From positions 930,001 through 994,000 of the forward strand of contig NZ_CANMED010000001.1 of NCBI RefSeq assembly GCF_947496855.1: a DNA stretch of 64,000 bases, given 5' to 3'. Source of the DNA: an uncultured Aquimarina sp. (GTDB taxonomy: Bacteria > Bacteroidota > Bacteroidia > Flavobacteriales > Flavobacteriaceae). Shown piece by piece: positions 45,989 to 54,836 of the stretch. The notes under the pieces are model-generated. The model was given only the letters and a program-made list of their open reading frames with translations, made no database searches and had not been told where the DNA came from. How positions within the stretch are numbered: the first letter of the stretch is position 1; each line of letters starts with the position of its first letter. The translations under genes were made by a program, and so were the position numbers.

Positions 45989-46477
45989 CTACTTATCAAA
46001 AACAATGGTTTCTACCCAATAATTTCCTAATTCTTCATACTCTATCTCTTTCATCGCTCCTACCCAAGGATCTATTATTAAAACCGTATCATCATCAGTA
46101 TATCCAATAATCAACAATGCATGTGCTGCAAAATTATTGTAATTCTGAGTCCCAATAAGGATAGGTTGATCTCTATCAATTCGACCTTGTAGTTCTTTAA
46201 AGGTCAATTTAGGGTCATTTCCAAAAATTAAGCTTCTATACTCTGTATCAATATATGAGAAATGCTTAGATATTTGCGGTTGTAAGGTGAATAAATCTAA
46301 GCCTTGGCTATTAGCTTCGAACATTTCATCCAGTTTTTTTTCAGGCATATGTAATCTATAACTTTGTAATGCCATGGATAAAGCTGCAGCCCAACAATTA
46401 TTACTACCAATTTGTTGTTCTGGTAGAATATCAAGTACCGATGTCTTTTTTCTTTTGGCGTCTGTTACTTCACTCAT
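45989..46477 (-). CDS. Papain-like / C39-like cysteine protease
   Basis: This 162-residue protein starts at the ATG at 46477. The catalytic-type Cys is at about residue 28 in IGSNNCWAAALSM, the His in AAHALLIIGYTDD, and an Asp follows in IIDPW. This is the pattern of stand-alone C39-like papain-fold proteases. There is no transporter or double-glycine peptide gene nearby, so a bacteriocin-processing role is not supported. No signal peptide. Confidence 0.82.
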   Translation of the reverse strand: MSEVTDAKRKKTSVLDILPEQQIGSNNCWAAALSMALQSYRLHMPEKKLDEMFEANSQGLDLFTLQPQISKHFSYIDTEYRSLIFGNDPKLTFKELQGRIDRDQPILIGTQNYNNFAAHALLIIGYTDDDTVLIIDPWVGAMKEIEYEELGNYWVETIVFDK

Positions 46478-46632
46478 AATGCTTTTTTTTGTTTTTATAT
46501 ATAAGTTGGTTGTATTTGGCAAAACTTATTTCTATCGCTAATAAAAGTAATCAAAAATTAACACCAGAGCAATAATATTAAGGTATGAAAACACCTACAA
46601 AAACAAAGTGCAAACAACTATAAATCAAAACC

Positions 46633-47457
46633 TTAAACCCTTTCATGAATCCACGTAGTGATAATGGAGATAAATTTTTCTTTTTCCAGATCATTATGGA
46701 GTTCATGATACCCATCATCAAAGGAAACAAAATCAACAAGGTCTGTTTTCATTGCAAATTCTTTGCTAGTAGTGTAACTAGTTATTTGATCGGCAGTTCC
46801 GTGCATTAACAAAATGGGAATTCTTAATTGAGAAACCATAGTGATAGCCCACTCACCTGCTTTTATTATAGGTAAAGAGAAATTAGGGCTTATCTTATCA
46901 TGTACTAAAGGATCATTTTTATATTTCTCTACTTCTTTTGTTACTCTAGAGATTGCTTGTACATCTAACCCAGAAGGTAATGTTACGGAAGGCGCAATTT
47001 TTTGAAATATTTTACCCATTATCATTTTCCAAACAGGCGGTTCAAATGATAAACGTAAAAACGGGCTAGTCAAAATTGCTCCGGTAATCTTAGGATTGTT
47101 TCTTATGATATAATTAATCACTAGGTTTCCTCCCATACTGTGACCATATAGAAAAACTGGAACATCGCTTGTAATCTTATTAGCTTTAATACGCACAATA
47201 TCAATAACCTTCATTAAGTCATCATAACTTGAGCAATGTCCTCTCTTACCACTACTCTTTCCATGACCAAAATTATCATAAGTAATAACTCTTATGTGTT
47301 CCTTTAGCAATTCGGGAATAACATAATCAGTATATCTAGAAGAATGTTCTCCCATACCGTGTACTAGTAAGGTTATTGCTTTACAATCTTTAGGTAACCA
47401 ATACTGTCCGAAGAGTTTGTATTTTATATATTCAAAAAAAAATTCCTGATGTTGCAT
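46633..47457 (-). CDS. Alpha/beta hydrolase, monoacylglycerol-lipase type
   Basis: This 274-residue serine hydrolase has nucleophile S107 in YGHSMGG, the oxyanion segment LVHGMGEHSSRY, an Asp in HGTADQITSY and a His in YHELHND. The segments match monoglyceride lipase / lysophospholipase family members. It has the same orientation as the protease gene downstream, at a 155-base gap. Confidence 0.88.
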   Translation of the reverse strand: MQHQEFFFEYIKYKLFGQYWLPKDCKAITLLVHGMGEHSSRYTDYVIPELLKEHIRVITYDNFGHGKSSGKRGHCSSYDDLMKVIDIVRIKANKITSDVPVFLYGHSMGGNLVINYIIRNNPKITGAILTSPFLRLSFEPPVWKMIMGKIFQKIAPSVTLPSGLDVQAISRVTKEVEKYKNDPLVHDKISPNFSLPIIKAGEWAITMVSQLRIPILLMHGTADQITSYTTSKEFAMKTDLVDFVSFDDGYHELHNDLEKEKFISIITTWIHERV

Positions 47458-47706
47458 GATTTAAATATATTATTAAAATAAAGCCCTTTTTACAACTAGC
47501 TGTATATTATTAATGTTTGGCTTCCTATAATCATTTATAGACAGTACCATTATAATTAATTATATATAACTTTATAGTAAATCATTATATATAGAGATAA
47601 AACTAGTAAAAATTTAGTATTGATAGGTAACATTTCATATAGTTAGGACACATACATTAAACATTAATTGTAATTCGATAAATAAAATCACTTAAGTCCT
47701 AGAAAT

Positions 47707-48474
47707 ATGTTCAAAAATCCTTTTTCCTTCTCAGGAAGGATACGTCGGCTGGAATATGGTCTAAGCTACATAATATTTATGGTATCCTTTTTTTTGGTAG
47801 GAGTTGTCACCGAAATCATACCAGAAACAGAATCTTTAATTATATTAATGATTATGCCTTCATACTGGTTTTTACTGGCGCAAGGCGCTAAGCGTTGTCA
47901 TGACCTAGGCAATAGTGGTTTTTTTCAGTTGATTCCTTTTTATGGGATTTTGATGCTCTTCGGAGAAGGAAATCACGGAGGTAATAAATATGGTTACAAT
48001 CCTAAAGAAATTGATACCCCAATCGCTAAACGAGAACCATTTAAATTGAGGATACTATTACCTCCGGGAAAATCAAATATCGATATACTAAGTGAAATAC
48101 TGAGCTTTGTTTTATTAAACACATTACTTATTCAACTTTTTAACAATTATATAGAAAAGGAGTTTTTTAGATTTTTATGTATATTCCTTTCTGTCTTCAT
48201 GTGTTTCTTCTTATTATTGATATTTGCAAATAACAAAGGCCCTTTGCCAAAATTTAATCTTTATTTATTTAGACAAAGATTAACCTATTCCGTAATACTA
48301 TCGATAAGCATTTACATATATAATCTTACTTTTAATTACACATCATTTCAATTAGAAGATATATCGTATGCCATTTTCTTAGCAATAGTAATACTTGGTA
48401 TTACCTATCTTCCATTTATAATATACAAATCAATTTTTAAGAAAAGAAAGGAGGAATTTGAATATGAAAACTAA
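47707..48474 (+). CDS. DUF805 membrane protein with extra C-terminal helices
   Basis: This 255-residue membrane protein has an N-terminal DUF805 domain (about 1-105; FSFSGRIRRLEYGLSYIIF, GAKRCHDLGNSGFFQLIPFY). It is followed by about four more membrane helices (about 130-240) not found in minimal DUF805 proteins. Its end overlaps the start of the next gene by 11 bases, so translation of the two is coupled. Function unknown. Confidence 0.85.
   Translation: MFKNPFSFSGRIRRLEYGLSYIIFMVSFFLVGVVTEIIPETESLIILMIMPSYWFLLAQGAKRCHDLGNSGFFQLIPFYGILMLFGEGNHGGNKYGYNPKEIDTPIAKREPFKLRILLPPGKSNIDILSEILSFVLLNTLLIQLFNNYIEKEFFRFLCIFLSVFMCFFLLLIFANNKGPLPKFNLYLFRQRLTYSVILSISIYIYNLTFNYTSFQLEDISYAIFLAIVILGITYLPFIIYKSIFKKRKEEFEYEN
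48447..48454 (+). promoter_or_regulatory. Strong Shine-Dalgarno sequence
   Basis: AAAGGAGG lies 9 bases before the ATG at 48464, inside the end of the DUF805 gene. Such a complete match to the anti-Shine-Dalgarno is uncommon in this phylum. It supports ATG at 48464 over the TTG at 48458. Confidence 0.7.
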
Positions 48475-51118
48475 ATACTACCTCTGCACTTCTCTAGTAT
48501 TATTTCTTTTAATTTTAATAGTCGGTTATTCAAACAAAGTGGAGCTGATTAATATAGTTACATGGTCCGATCAACCGGTAAACTGGTTAGATTTTCAGGA
48601 AGTAGAACACATTGATGATAAATTTGATGCCGCAATTTTTTCGGAGATATACTGCCCAAATAAGATTAATGAAGACACTCCATTAATATATGCATTTATG
48701 GATCCTAACCAATCAGAGAGATTAAAAGATTCTGTGTTTGATCCTCAATTATTAAAACACGAACAATATCATTTTAATATCACAGAATATCACGCTCGTT
48801 TATTGCGTAAACAAATTATTCAGAAAGGAGAGGAAAACATGTCGACATCTACTCTTCAAGATTTGTACGATAGATACGATCAGGAAAGAGCAAAAATGCA
48901 AATAGAGTATGATGAAGTTTCAGAACATAATATAAACCAAAAAAAACAACGATATTGGGAACTTAAAATTGATGATTTACTACGTCAAACGGCTTATTAC
49001 AAAAACCCAAATATTTATAGTTACTATAACTTCACTAAACGAAGCACAGAATATTACAAACATATTTATCACACGCTTGACCACAAAATACTGACTTCAT
49101 ATCCAATAAGTAAAGACGACCATAAATATGGAGAATGCTATAAAGTTGAGCGTAATGATAATGATGAAGTTATCATTAGCTATTATAAAAACGGGGAGCT
49201 CACTAATGGTGGGGTTTTTAAAACCGCTATTACTAAAATAATTAATTCTACAGATTCTACGTCTGAGATGCATTATTACAATAAAAACTTAACACGGAAT
49301 ACTATACTTAACAGATCCATTTCTAAAACAGTTTGGAATATCAATAACGATATGACCATCTCGTACTTTAATGCAGATGGTGATCCTATTGAATATAAAT
49401 CTTTACACAAAATTTTATGGAAATATGATTCAAAAACAAAAAATAGATATTCTTCCTACTATGATATAAACGGGCAGCAAACTAACAACAGTGATAGAGT
49501 TTTTCATGAGAAAAGAGAGTTCGACGAACAAGGAAGGACCATTAAAATTTCTAGTTTTAACTCCAAAGGCAAACCAATGAATGACAAAGATTACATCTCA
49601 ATTTATGATTATATTTTAGACGATTATCATAAAACTAAAAGAACAAGACTTTATGATAAAAATGGTAGTTTCGCCACTCATTTAACAGAATACAATCTTC
49701 ATTATACATATGATGAAAGAGGTAATCTGATCAAATTTGTTAATCTTGATGAAAATGGAGATCAAATTGAAAATAAAGACGGGATTAGTATTTATAAATA
49801 TTCCTATGATTTAAAGGATAATTATACTTCTATTAAAAGATATAACGCATCAGAATTACCTGTTATAGGAAATGATGATTATTTCGCACAAGTATGGGAT
49901 TACGACCATAAAAACAGGATTAAATTTGCTGCTAAATACTATGAAGGTTATGTATTAGCTTTTGATAACAATCGAAATGGTGCTAGTAAATATGAATACA
50001 TTAATGATTCGGTTCGTAATGTTTTAAATATAGATGCTTACAATACAATTTTTAAAAACGATTTTGGATATGCAATTATAAAACAAAATCTTAATAACAA
50101 TGCAGAAGTAATCCGAGAACTATTTCTAGACGATAAAGAATGTTTCGCTACGTCAGCAGATGGAGTTGAAATACACAAATACACCTATGACAAAAGAGGA
50201 AATCTTATTGAGGAAAGAAGATTAGATTCAATGAATGTTTTAAAACCTTATAGCTTCGATATAACAATTACACGTTGGGAATATGATAGCAAAAATAACA
50301 AGACCAAAACTACTTACTACAAAACAGAAGATGAATTAACTAATGCCAGTCAAAATATTACGCATAATATATTTACCTATAATAACAACAACCTTCTAAT
50401 AGAGCGTACCAATTATGATAAAAATATGAAACCAGCTTTATTAGATGGGGTTTTCAAAACAAAATACTATTACAATACCATTGGCAAGGATTCTCTAGTA
50501 AAAGAATTTGACATAAGAAACCAACTAATCAAAGGAGTAAGTACTACCCGTTATACTTATAATCAATATGGAAAAATAATACGGGAAACATACTACAATT
50601 CCAAAAACAAAAGAGCATCCAATAAAAATGGGATAAGCGCTACTGAATACCTTTATGATGATCAACAACGGTATATAGGTTATAAGAATTATAACAAATA
50701 CGATGTTCCAACAGAAGACGAAAATGGTGTTTTTTATGAAAAGCAGACCTTTAATGTTGCTAGTTATCTAACTTCTCACGAATATTTCAATAAAAAAGGT
50801 CAGCCAACAACGGGACCTCATGGATATCACAAAGTGGCATATGTGTATGACGATTCTGATTTGTTAATTAAGGAAAGTACTTATGGAATTGATCTTACTC
50901 TTAAAAAAGATGAAGACGGAATTGCCCAATATGAGTACACTAGGGCAATTTCCAGTCTTATAAGCAGTGTCAAATATTACAATGAAAATGGCGATCTAAC
51001 CGAAAATGAAGATGGTGTTGCAGAAATAATTTATGAAGAAGCGATGAACGGTTTATATTTTTTGGACAAACAATTAAATGCACATGGAGAAGAAATAAAA
51101 GAAGGTATTGTGAAATAA
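48464..51118 (+). CDS. Large exported protein: HExxH domain plus YD-like repeats
   Basis: This 884-residue protein has a hydrophobic N-terminal segment (about 4-22) acting as a signal or anchor. An N-terminal domain (about 30-175) contains HEQYH at residues 99-103 inside LLKHEQYHFNITEYHARLLRK, much like the zinc-protease motif of DUF922-type proteins. From about 190 to the end there are roughly 15 irregular Tyr/Asp/Asn-rich repeats of 40-50 residues (YDERGNLIKF, YDKRGNLIEE and variants) reminiscent of RHS/YD or YwqK-like repeats. No toxin domain is visible at the C-terminus. Translationally coupled to the DUF805 gene. Confidence 0.8.
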   Translation: MKTKYYLCTSLVLFLLILIVGYSNKVELINIVTWSDQPVNWLDFQEVEHIDDKFDAAIFSEIYCPNKINEDTPLIYAFMDPNQSERLKDSVFDPQLLKHEQYHFNITEYHARLLRKQIIQKGEENMSTSTLQDLYDRYDQERAKMQIEYDEVSEHNINQKKQRYWELKIDDLLRQTAYYKNPNIYSYYNFTKRSTEYYKHIYHTLDHKILTSYPISKDDHKYGECYKVERNDNDEVIISYYKNGELTNGGVFKTAITKIINSTDSTSEMHYYNKNLTRNTILNRSISKTVWNINNDMTISYFNADGDPIEYKSLHKILWKYDSKTKNRYSSYYDINGQQTNNSDRVFHEKREFDEQGRTIKISSFNSKGKPMNDKDYISIYDYILDDYHKTKRTRLYDKNGSFATHLTEYNLHYTYDERGNLIKFVNLDENGDQIENKDGISIYKYSYDLKDNYTSIKRYNASELPVIGNDDYFAQVWDYDHKNRIKFAAKYYEGYVLAFDNNRNGASKYEYINDSVRNVLNIDAYNTIFKNDFGYAIIKQNLNNNAEVIRELFLDDKECFATSADGVEIHKYTYDKRGNLIEERRLDSMNVLKPYSFDITITRWEYDSKNNKTKTTYYKTEDELTNASQNITHNIFTYNNNNLLIERTNYDKNMKPALLDGVFKTKYYYNTIGKDSLVKEFDIRNQLIKGVSTTRYTYNQYGKIIRETYYNSKNKRASNKNGISATEYLYDDQQRYIGYKNYNKYDVPTEDENGVFYEKQTFNVASYLTSHEYFNKKGQPTTGPHGYHKVAYVYDDSDLLIKESTYGIDLTLKKDEDGIAQYEYTRAISSLISSVKYYNENGDLTENEDGVAEIIYEEAMNGLYFLDKQLNAHGEEIKEGIVK

Positions 51119-51277
51119 AACAGGAAATATTCAACCAATAATTACTTTGAGGAGAAAAGAAAAATGATTACATCATATTCGTTAAACTAATTTACCTTTA
51201 CCCCTTAATTAGTGAATATTCATCCACAATATCTTGCGGTTCGAGCACAACTGAATGGTTTAGTAAAATAGTGATCT

Positions 51278-51285
51278 TATTTTTG
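51278..51285 (+). promoter_or_regulatory. Candidate -7 element of the sorting-domain gene
   Basis: TATTTTTG matches TAnnTTTG exactly and lies 26 bases before the ATG at 51311. I do not see a good -33 TTTG at 19-21 bases upstream, so the assignment is moderate. Confidence 0.4.
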
Positions 51286-51310
51286 AATACAAATCATTAG
51301 TTATTCAATT

Positions 51311-52303
51311 ATGAACACAAAAAAAATATTTACGGCAATTATTTGTGGGTTATCATTCTTTGTCAACTCTCAATCTTATGAATTAAGTACATCTACAGCT
51401 GCGTATATTAACTTAACCAGTAGCACATCTTTAAACAATACAGCACCGTGGGACGATCCCGAGTTTGCAATTCCTATTGGATTTGATTTCGAATATTTTG
51501 ACATTACAATAAATCAAATTTACATAGATGACTGGGGCTTTGGAGCTGGATTAACTACCAATCCTAATGAAACTGGAACCTTACCTGTATTGATTCCTTA
51601 TGGAGCCGATATTGCCGATAGAGGTTATGACTTTAATAATGAGAATGCCACCACGGGATCTTTATCAAACATCTCCTACTTAGTAGAAGGCTCTGTCGGA
51701 AATAGAATCTTAAAAATTGAATGGAATAATGTAGGTTTCCATTCAGACATTTTTGTAGATGGAATCTCTACAGATTTTACAAATTTTCAGATGTGGTTAT
51801 TTGAAGGTTCCAATGATATAGAAATTCATTTTGGACCTAACTCTATATCTAACCCAGATGAATCGTTTGATGGAGAGGCCGGTTCTTTAATTGCATTAAT
51901 TCCTTCTTATAACTTTGGAACAGAAGTTCTTGAAGAGAATGCCACTTTTTTATCTGGTAATCCTATTAATCCAACAGTTATTCTTTCAACAGTAGATGAC
52001 AACACTTTTTTAGATGGAGTAATTCCAAATGGAACTATTTATAAATTTACAAGGTCTACACTAAGTACAGAAGAATTTCGATCTGTTACGAAATTAGAAT
52101 TGTTCCCTAATCCATCTAATGATGTAATATCTATCTCTGGCATAACAACTAACGAGAAATATGAAATCTATAATCTACTGGGCAATAAAATAGAAGATGG
52201 TATTATCTATAAAAATAAAAGAATTAACATTCAAAACTATTCAAAGGGAATATACCTGATTAAACTTGATAATAATCAAACGCTAAAATTTATTAAAAGT
52301 TAG
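51311..52303 (+). CDS. Secreted protein with type A type IX sorting domain
   Basis: This 330-residue protein has a signal peptide (1-20) and a beta-rich body of about 240 residues with no family I recognise. The C-terminal type A sorting domain (about 262-330) contains LELFPNPSNDVISISG, IYNLLGNKI and SKGIYLIKL. It is therefore exported by the type IX system and attached to or released from the surface. It is preceded by the DUF805/YD-repeat pair but has its own upstream region. Confidence 0.88.
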   Translation: MNTKKIFTAIICGLSFFVNSQSYELSTSTAAYINLTSSTSLNNTAPWDDPEFAIPIGFDFEYFDITINQIYIDDWGFGAGLTTNPNETGTLPVLIPYGADIADRGYDFNNENATTGSLSNISYLVEGSVGNRILKIEWNNVGFHSDIFVDGISTDFTNFQMWLFEGSNDIEIHFGPNSISNPDESFDGEAGSLIALIPSYNFGTEVLEENATFLSGNPINPTVILSTVDDNTFLDGVIPNGTIYKFTRSTLSTEEFRSVTKLELFPNPSNDVISISGITTNEKYEIYNLLGNKIEDGIIYKNKRINIQNYSKGIYLIKLDNNQTLKFIKS

Positions 52304-52340
52304 CATATAAAATTAAAAGTATAAATGTTCGATCTAAAAA

Positions 52341-52808
52341 TTATTTCTCAAACATTAAAGAAACAAATTCTGCGACACAAGCAGGTTTATTAATACCTTC
52401 TATCTCAACAGAGCAGTCCCAGGTGATTTTTAGCCCGTTTTCATCATAGGCTTCAATCATCTGGATACTGCTATGTAATCGTAATCTACTATCAACTAAA
52501 ACCGGATGCGGAAACCGCACTTTATTCAACCCATAATTAACTCCCATCGCAAAACTTTCTATCTGGATAAGATCCATCAACATTTTAGATAGTAATGAAA
52601 TCGACAGAAATCCGTGTGCGATAGGTTTTCTGAAAGGTGATTCTTTTTTGATACGTTCTTGATCCACATGCACCCATTGAAAATCCTGCGTAGCTTCTGC
52701 AAAAGCATTAATCATCTCTTGTGTAACGATAAGCCACTGCCCTATTGGCAATGATTTACCCTGATGAGTTCTAAATTCTGTAAAATTTTTACAAATTAAT
52801 TTATCCAT
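52341..52808 (-). CDS. MaoC-family hydratase
   Basis: This 155-residue hot-dog-fold protein has the R-hydratase motif FAEATQDFQWVHVDQERIKKESPF-type segment and IAHGFLSISLLSKM. This fits an (R)-specific enoyl-CoA hydratase or a related acyl-CoA dehydratase. It is the last gene of the acyl-CoA catabolic run, 106 bases after the FabG-like gene. Confidence 0.88.
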   Translation of the reverse strand: MDKLICKNFTEFRTHQGKSLPIGQWLIVTQEMINAFAEATQDFQWVHVDQERIKKESPFRKPIAHGFLSISLLSKMLMDLIQIESFAMGVNYGLNKVRFPHPVLVDSRLRLHSSIQMIEAYDENGLKITWDCSVEIEGINKPACVAEFVSLMFEK

Positions 52809-52914
52809 AGCTTTTTCTTTAGTAAACGCTTCATTTACTTTTACTTAGACATATTCAATATAACAGTTGCATTCTAGTCACATATAACAACTTAAATATC
52901 AAAACTTGTTACTT

Positions 52915-53652
52915 CTATCTTGAAATTCCTCCATCAATTGTTAGACATATACCCGAAACATATGATGCTTCGTCTGATGCCAGGTAAAGATATCCATAAG
53001 CTATATCTAGTGGCGTAGCCGCTTTTCTAAGTGGAATCTGTGATTTAATACTTTCTATATGTTCTTCAGGTATTTGTTGCGTCATTTCTGTTAAGGTAAA
53101 GCCTGGTGCTAATGCATTTGCCGTAATACCGTATTTTCCTAATTCCATCGTCCAGGTTTTAGACATGGCAATCACTCCTGCTTTTGTAGCAGCATAGTTG
53201 GTTTGTCCAAAATTACCTCGCAATCCTACATTAGATGCTGCAGAAACGATACGACCATATCCAGCTTCTTTCATGTATTGTGAAACTACTTGTGTACATA
53301 GAAAAACACCTTTCAGGTTTACATCGATTACTGCATCCCACTCTGCTTCACTCATTTTATGAAGCGTCCGATCCTTCGTAATACCAGCATTATTGATCAA
53401 GATGTCTATTTTACCATATTTTTTATGGATTCTTTCAGCTTCATTCACGATAGCTGTTTTATCAGTTACAGAAATATTCGTGAATTCTGACACTTGTCCT
53501 TTTGCTGCAATTCCTTCTGCAACAGTTTCACCTTCAGTCAATAAATCCCATATAATCACGGCTGCACCTTCTTGAGCGAACAATTCCGAAATAGCTTTGC
53601 CAATCCCTCTGGCACCGCCTGTGATAATAGCTACTTTATCTTTTAATCTCAT
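52915..53652 (-). CDS. FabG/PhaB-like 3-ketoacyl reductase (SDR)
   Basis: This 245-residue SDR has TGGARGIGKAI, NNAG, SAASN and the catalytic YAATK. Sequence around NNAGITKDRTLHKMSEAEWDAV resembles acetoacetyl-CoA reductases. With the adjacent MaoC protein it could interconvert 3-ketoacyl-, (R)-3-hydroxyacyl- and enoyl-CoA. It is separated from the upstream reductase gene by an inverted repeat. Confidence 0.88.
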   Translation of the reverse strand: MRLKDKVAIITGGARGIGKAISELFAQEGAAVIIWDLLTEGETVAEGIAAKGQVSEFTNISVTDKTAIVNEAERIHKKYGKIDILINNAGITKDRTLHKMSEAEWDAVIDVNLKGVFLCTQVVSQYMKEAGYGRIVSAASNVGLRGNFGQTNYAATKAGVIAMSKTWTMELGKYGITANALAPGFTLTEMTQQIPEEHIESIKSQIPLRKAATPLDIAYGYLYLASDEASYVSGICLTIDGGISR

Positions 53653-53684
53653 ACTTTCAAATTGTTTATCAAATATTCTAATAT

Positions 53685-53745
53685 CACACTGAACTTATCG
53701 AAGTATAATGAAACTTTAGTTTAAAACGGCCTTCGATAAGTTCAG
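53685..53745. repeat. Inverted repeat with CTGAACTTATCGAAG arms
   Basis: CTGAACTTATCGAAG (53689-53703) pairs perfectly over 15 bases with CTTCGATAAGTTCAG (53731-53745), with a 27-base loop. It lies in the gap between two genes of the acyl-CoA run and belongs to the same type as the element at 36559-36632. Confidence 0.75.
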
Positions 53746-53782
53746 GCTAACAATTAATGTATCTATTATGCTACCAATCAGT

Positions 53783-54760
53783 TTATGAACACTGAATTAC
53801 GACTTTTCCTCTCACTTTTCGGTTCATCATCTCTTCTAAAGCATTAGGAGCTTCTTCTAATAGATATATCTTATGTATATGTGGTTTCAGTTTTTCTTCT
53901 TCTAGCCATTGCATTAATTGCATAGTATTTTCCTTGTTTTTCTTAGGGGTTTTCATTGCAAAATTACCCCAAAACACTCCTACTATTGAGCAACCTTTTA
54001 GTAATGTAAGGTTCAAAGAAATCTTAGGGATATGTCCTGCTGCAAAACCTATCACCAGATACCTGCCTTCCCAAGCTGTACCTCTCAATGCAAGTTCCGA
54101 ATAATCACCGCCTACAGGATCATAAACTACATCTGCTCCTTTTCCGTTTGTTAGCTCTTTTATTCTAGATTTCAAGTCCTCTTCCATATAATTAATGACT
54201 TCATCAGCACCATATTCTCTGCATAGTTTGAGTTTTTCATCTGATGAAGCAGCAGCTATTACTTTGGCTCCCATTAACTTTCCTAATTCTACAGCAGCCA
54301 ACCCAACACCTCCTGATGCTCCTAAAACTAATAGCGTTTCTCCTTCTCTAAGCTTTGCTCTATCTTTTAATGCATGGTACGATGTTCCATAGGCGATCAT
54401 AAAAGATGCAGCAATAGGAAATTCCATTTTTGGTGGCTTTTTAAAACATACATTGGCAGGTACTGCAACTTCTTCTGCATATCCTCCCTGCATTACAAAT
54501 CCAAAAACGGCATCACCTACTTTTAAGTGTTTTACTTCAGCTCCTATTGCTTTTACTACTCCTGCTACATCGCTTCCTGGAATAAATGGTAACTCTGGTT
54601 TAAACTGATATAAGCCTTGAATTATTAAGGTATCCGGAAAATTGACTCCACAAGCGCTAACAGAAACCAAAACTTCATTCTCTTTTGGTTTTGGAATTTC
54701 TATATCTTCTAATATCAGACTGGATGGTAATCCATATTGTTTACAGACTATTGCTTTCAT
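53783..54760 (-). CDS. NADPH:quinone-oxidoreductase-like MDR enzyme
   Basis: This 325-residue zinc-independent medium-chain reductase starts at the ATG at 54760 (MKAIVCKQYGLP). It has an N-terminal GroES-like part (PFIPGSDVAGVV) and a nucleotide site LVLGASGGVGLAA. The C-terminal part (VFWGNFAMKTPK) recalls the QORL2/enoyl-reductase-like group. A longer frame to 54847 is encoded partly by a palindromic repeat and is rejected. Likely an enoyl-CoA or enone reductase in the pathway. Confidence 0.88.
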   Translation of the reverse strand: MKAIVCKQYGLPSSLILEDIEIPKPKENEVLVSVSACGVNFPDTLIIQGLYQFKPELPFIPGSDVAGVVKAIGAEVKHLKVGDAVFGFVMQGGYAEEVAVPANVCFKKPPKMEFPIAASFMIAYGTSYHALKDRAKLREGETLLVLGASGGVGLAAVELGKLMGAKVIAAASSDEKLKLCREYGADEVINYMEEDLKSRIKELTNGKGADVVYDPVGGDYSELALRGTAWEGRYLVIGFAAGHIPKISLNLTLLKGCSIVGVFWGNFAMKTPKKNKENTMQLMQWLEEEKLKPHIHKIYLLEEAPNALEEMMNRKVRGKVVIQCS

Positions 54761-54796
54761 AATTGGTTTGTGAATATTAGAGTGTTCTTTATCAAT

Positions 54797-54829
54797 AGAC
54801 CTTTCAGGTTTTAAAAACCTGAAAGGTCT
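54797..54829. repeat. 33-base palindrome with AAAACCTGAAAGG arms
   Basis: The two 16-base arms (AGACCTTTCAGGTTTT and its complement) are perfectly matched around a single A. It lies in the 76-base gap between the two MDR genes. It would form a very stable hairpin, but the flanking T runs are not those of a standard terminator. Confidence 0.75.
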
Positions 54830-54836
54830 GGATACG

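Noticed and set aside
45989-46477. A bacteriocin-processing C39 peptidase system
   Set aside because: There is no ABC transporter domain, no precursor with a double-glycine leader and no modification enzyme nearby.
48464-51118. An RHS/contact-dependent toxin with immunity gene
   Set aside because: The repeats are irregular, there is no RHS core motif, no variable C-terminal toxin domain and no small immunity gene downstream.
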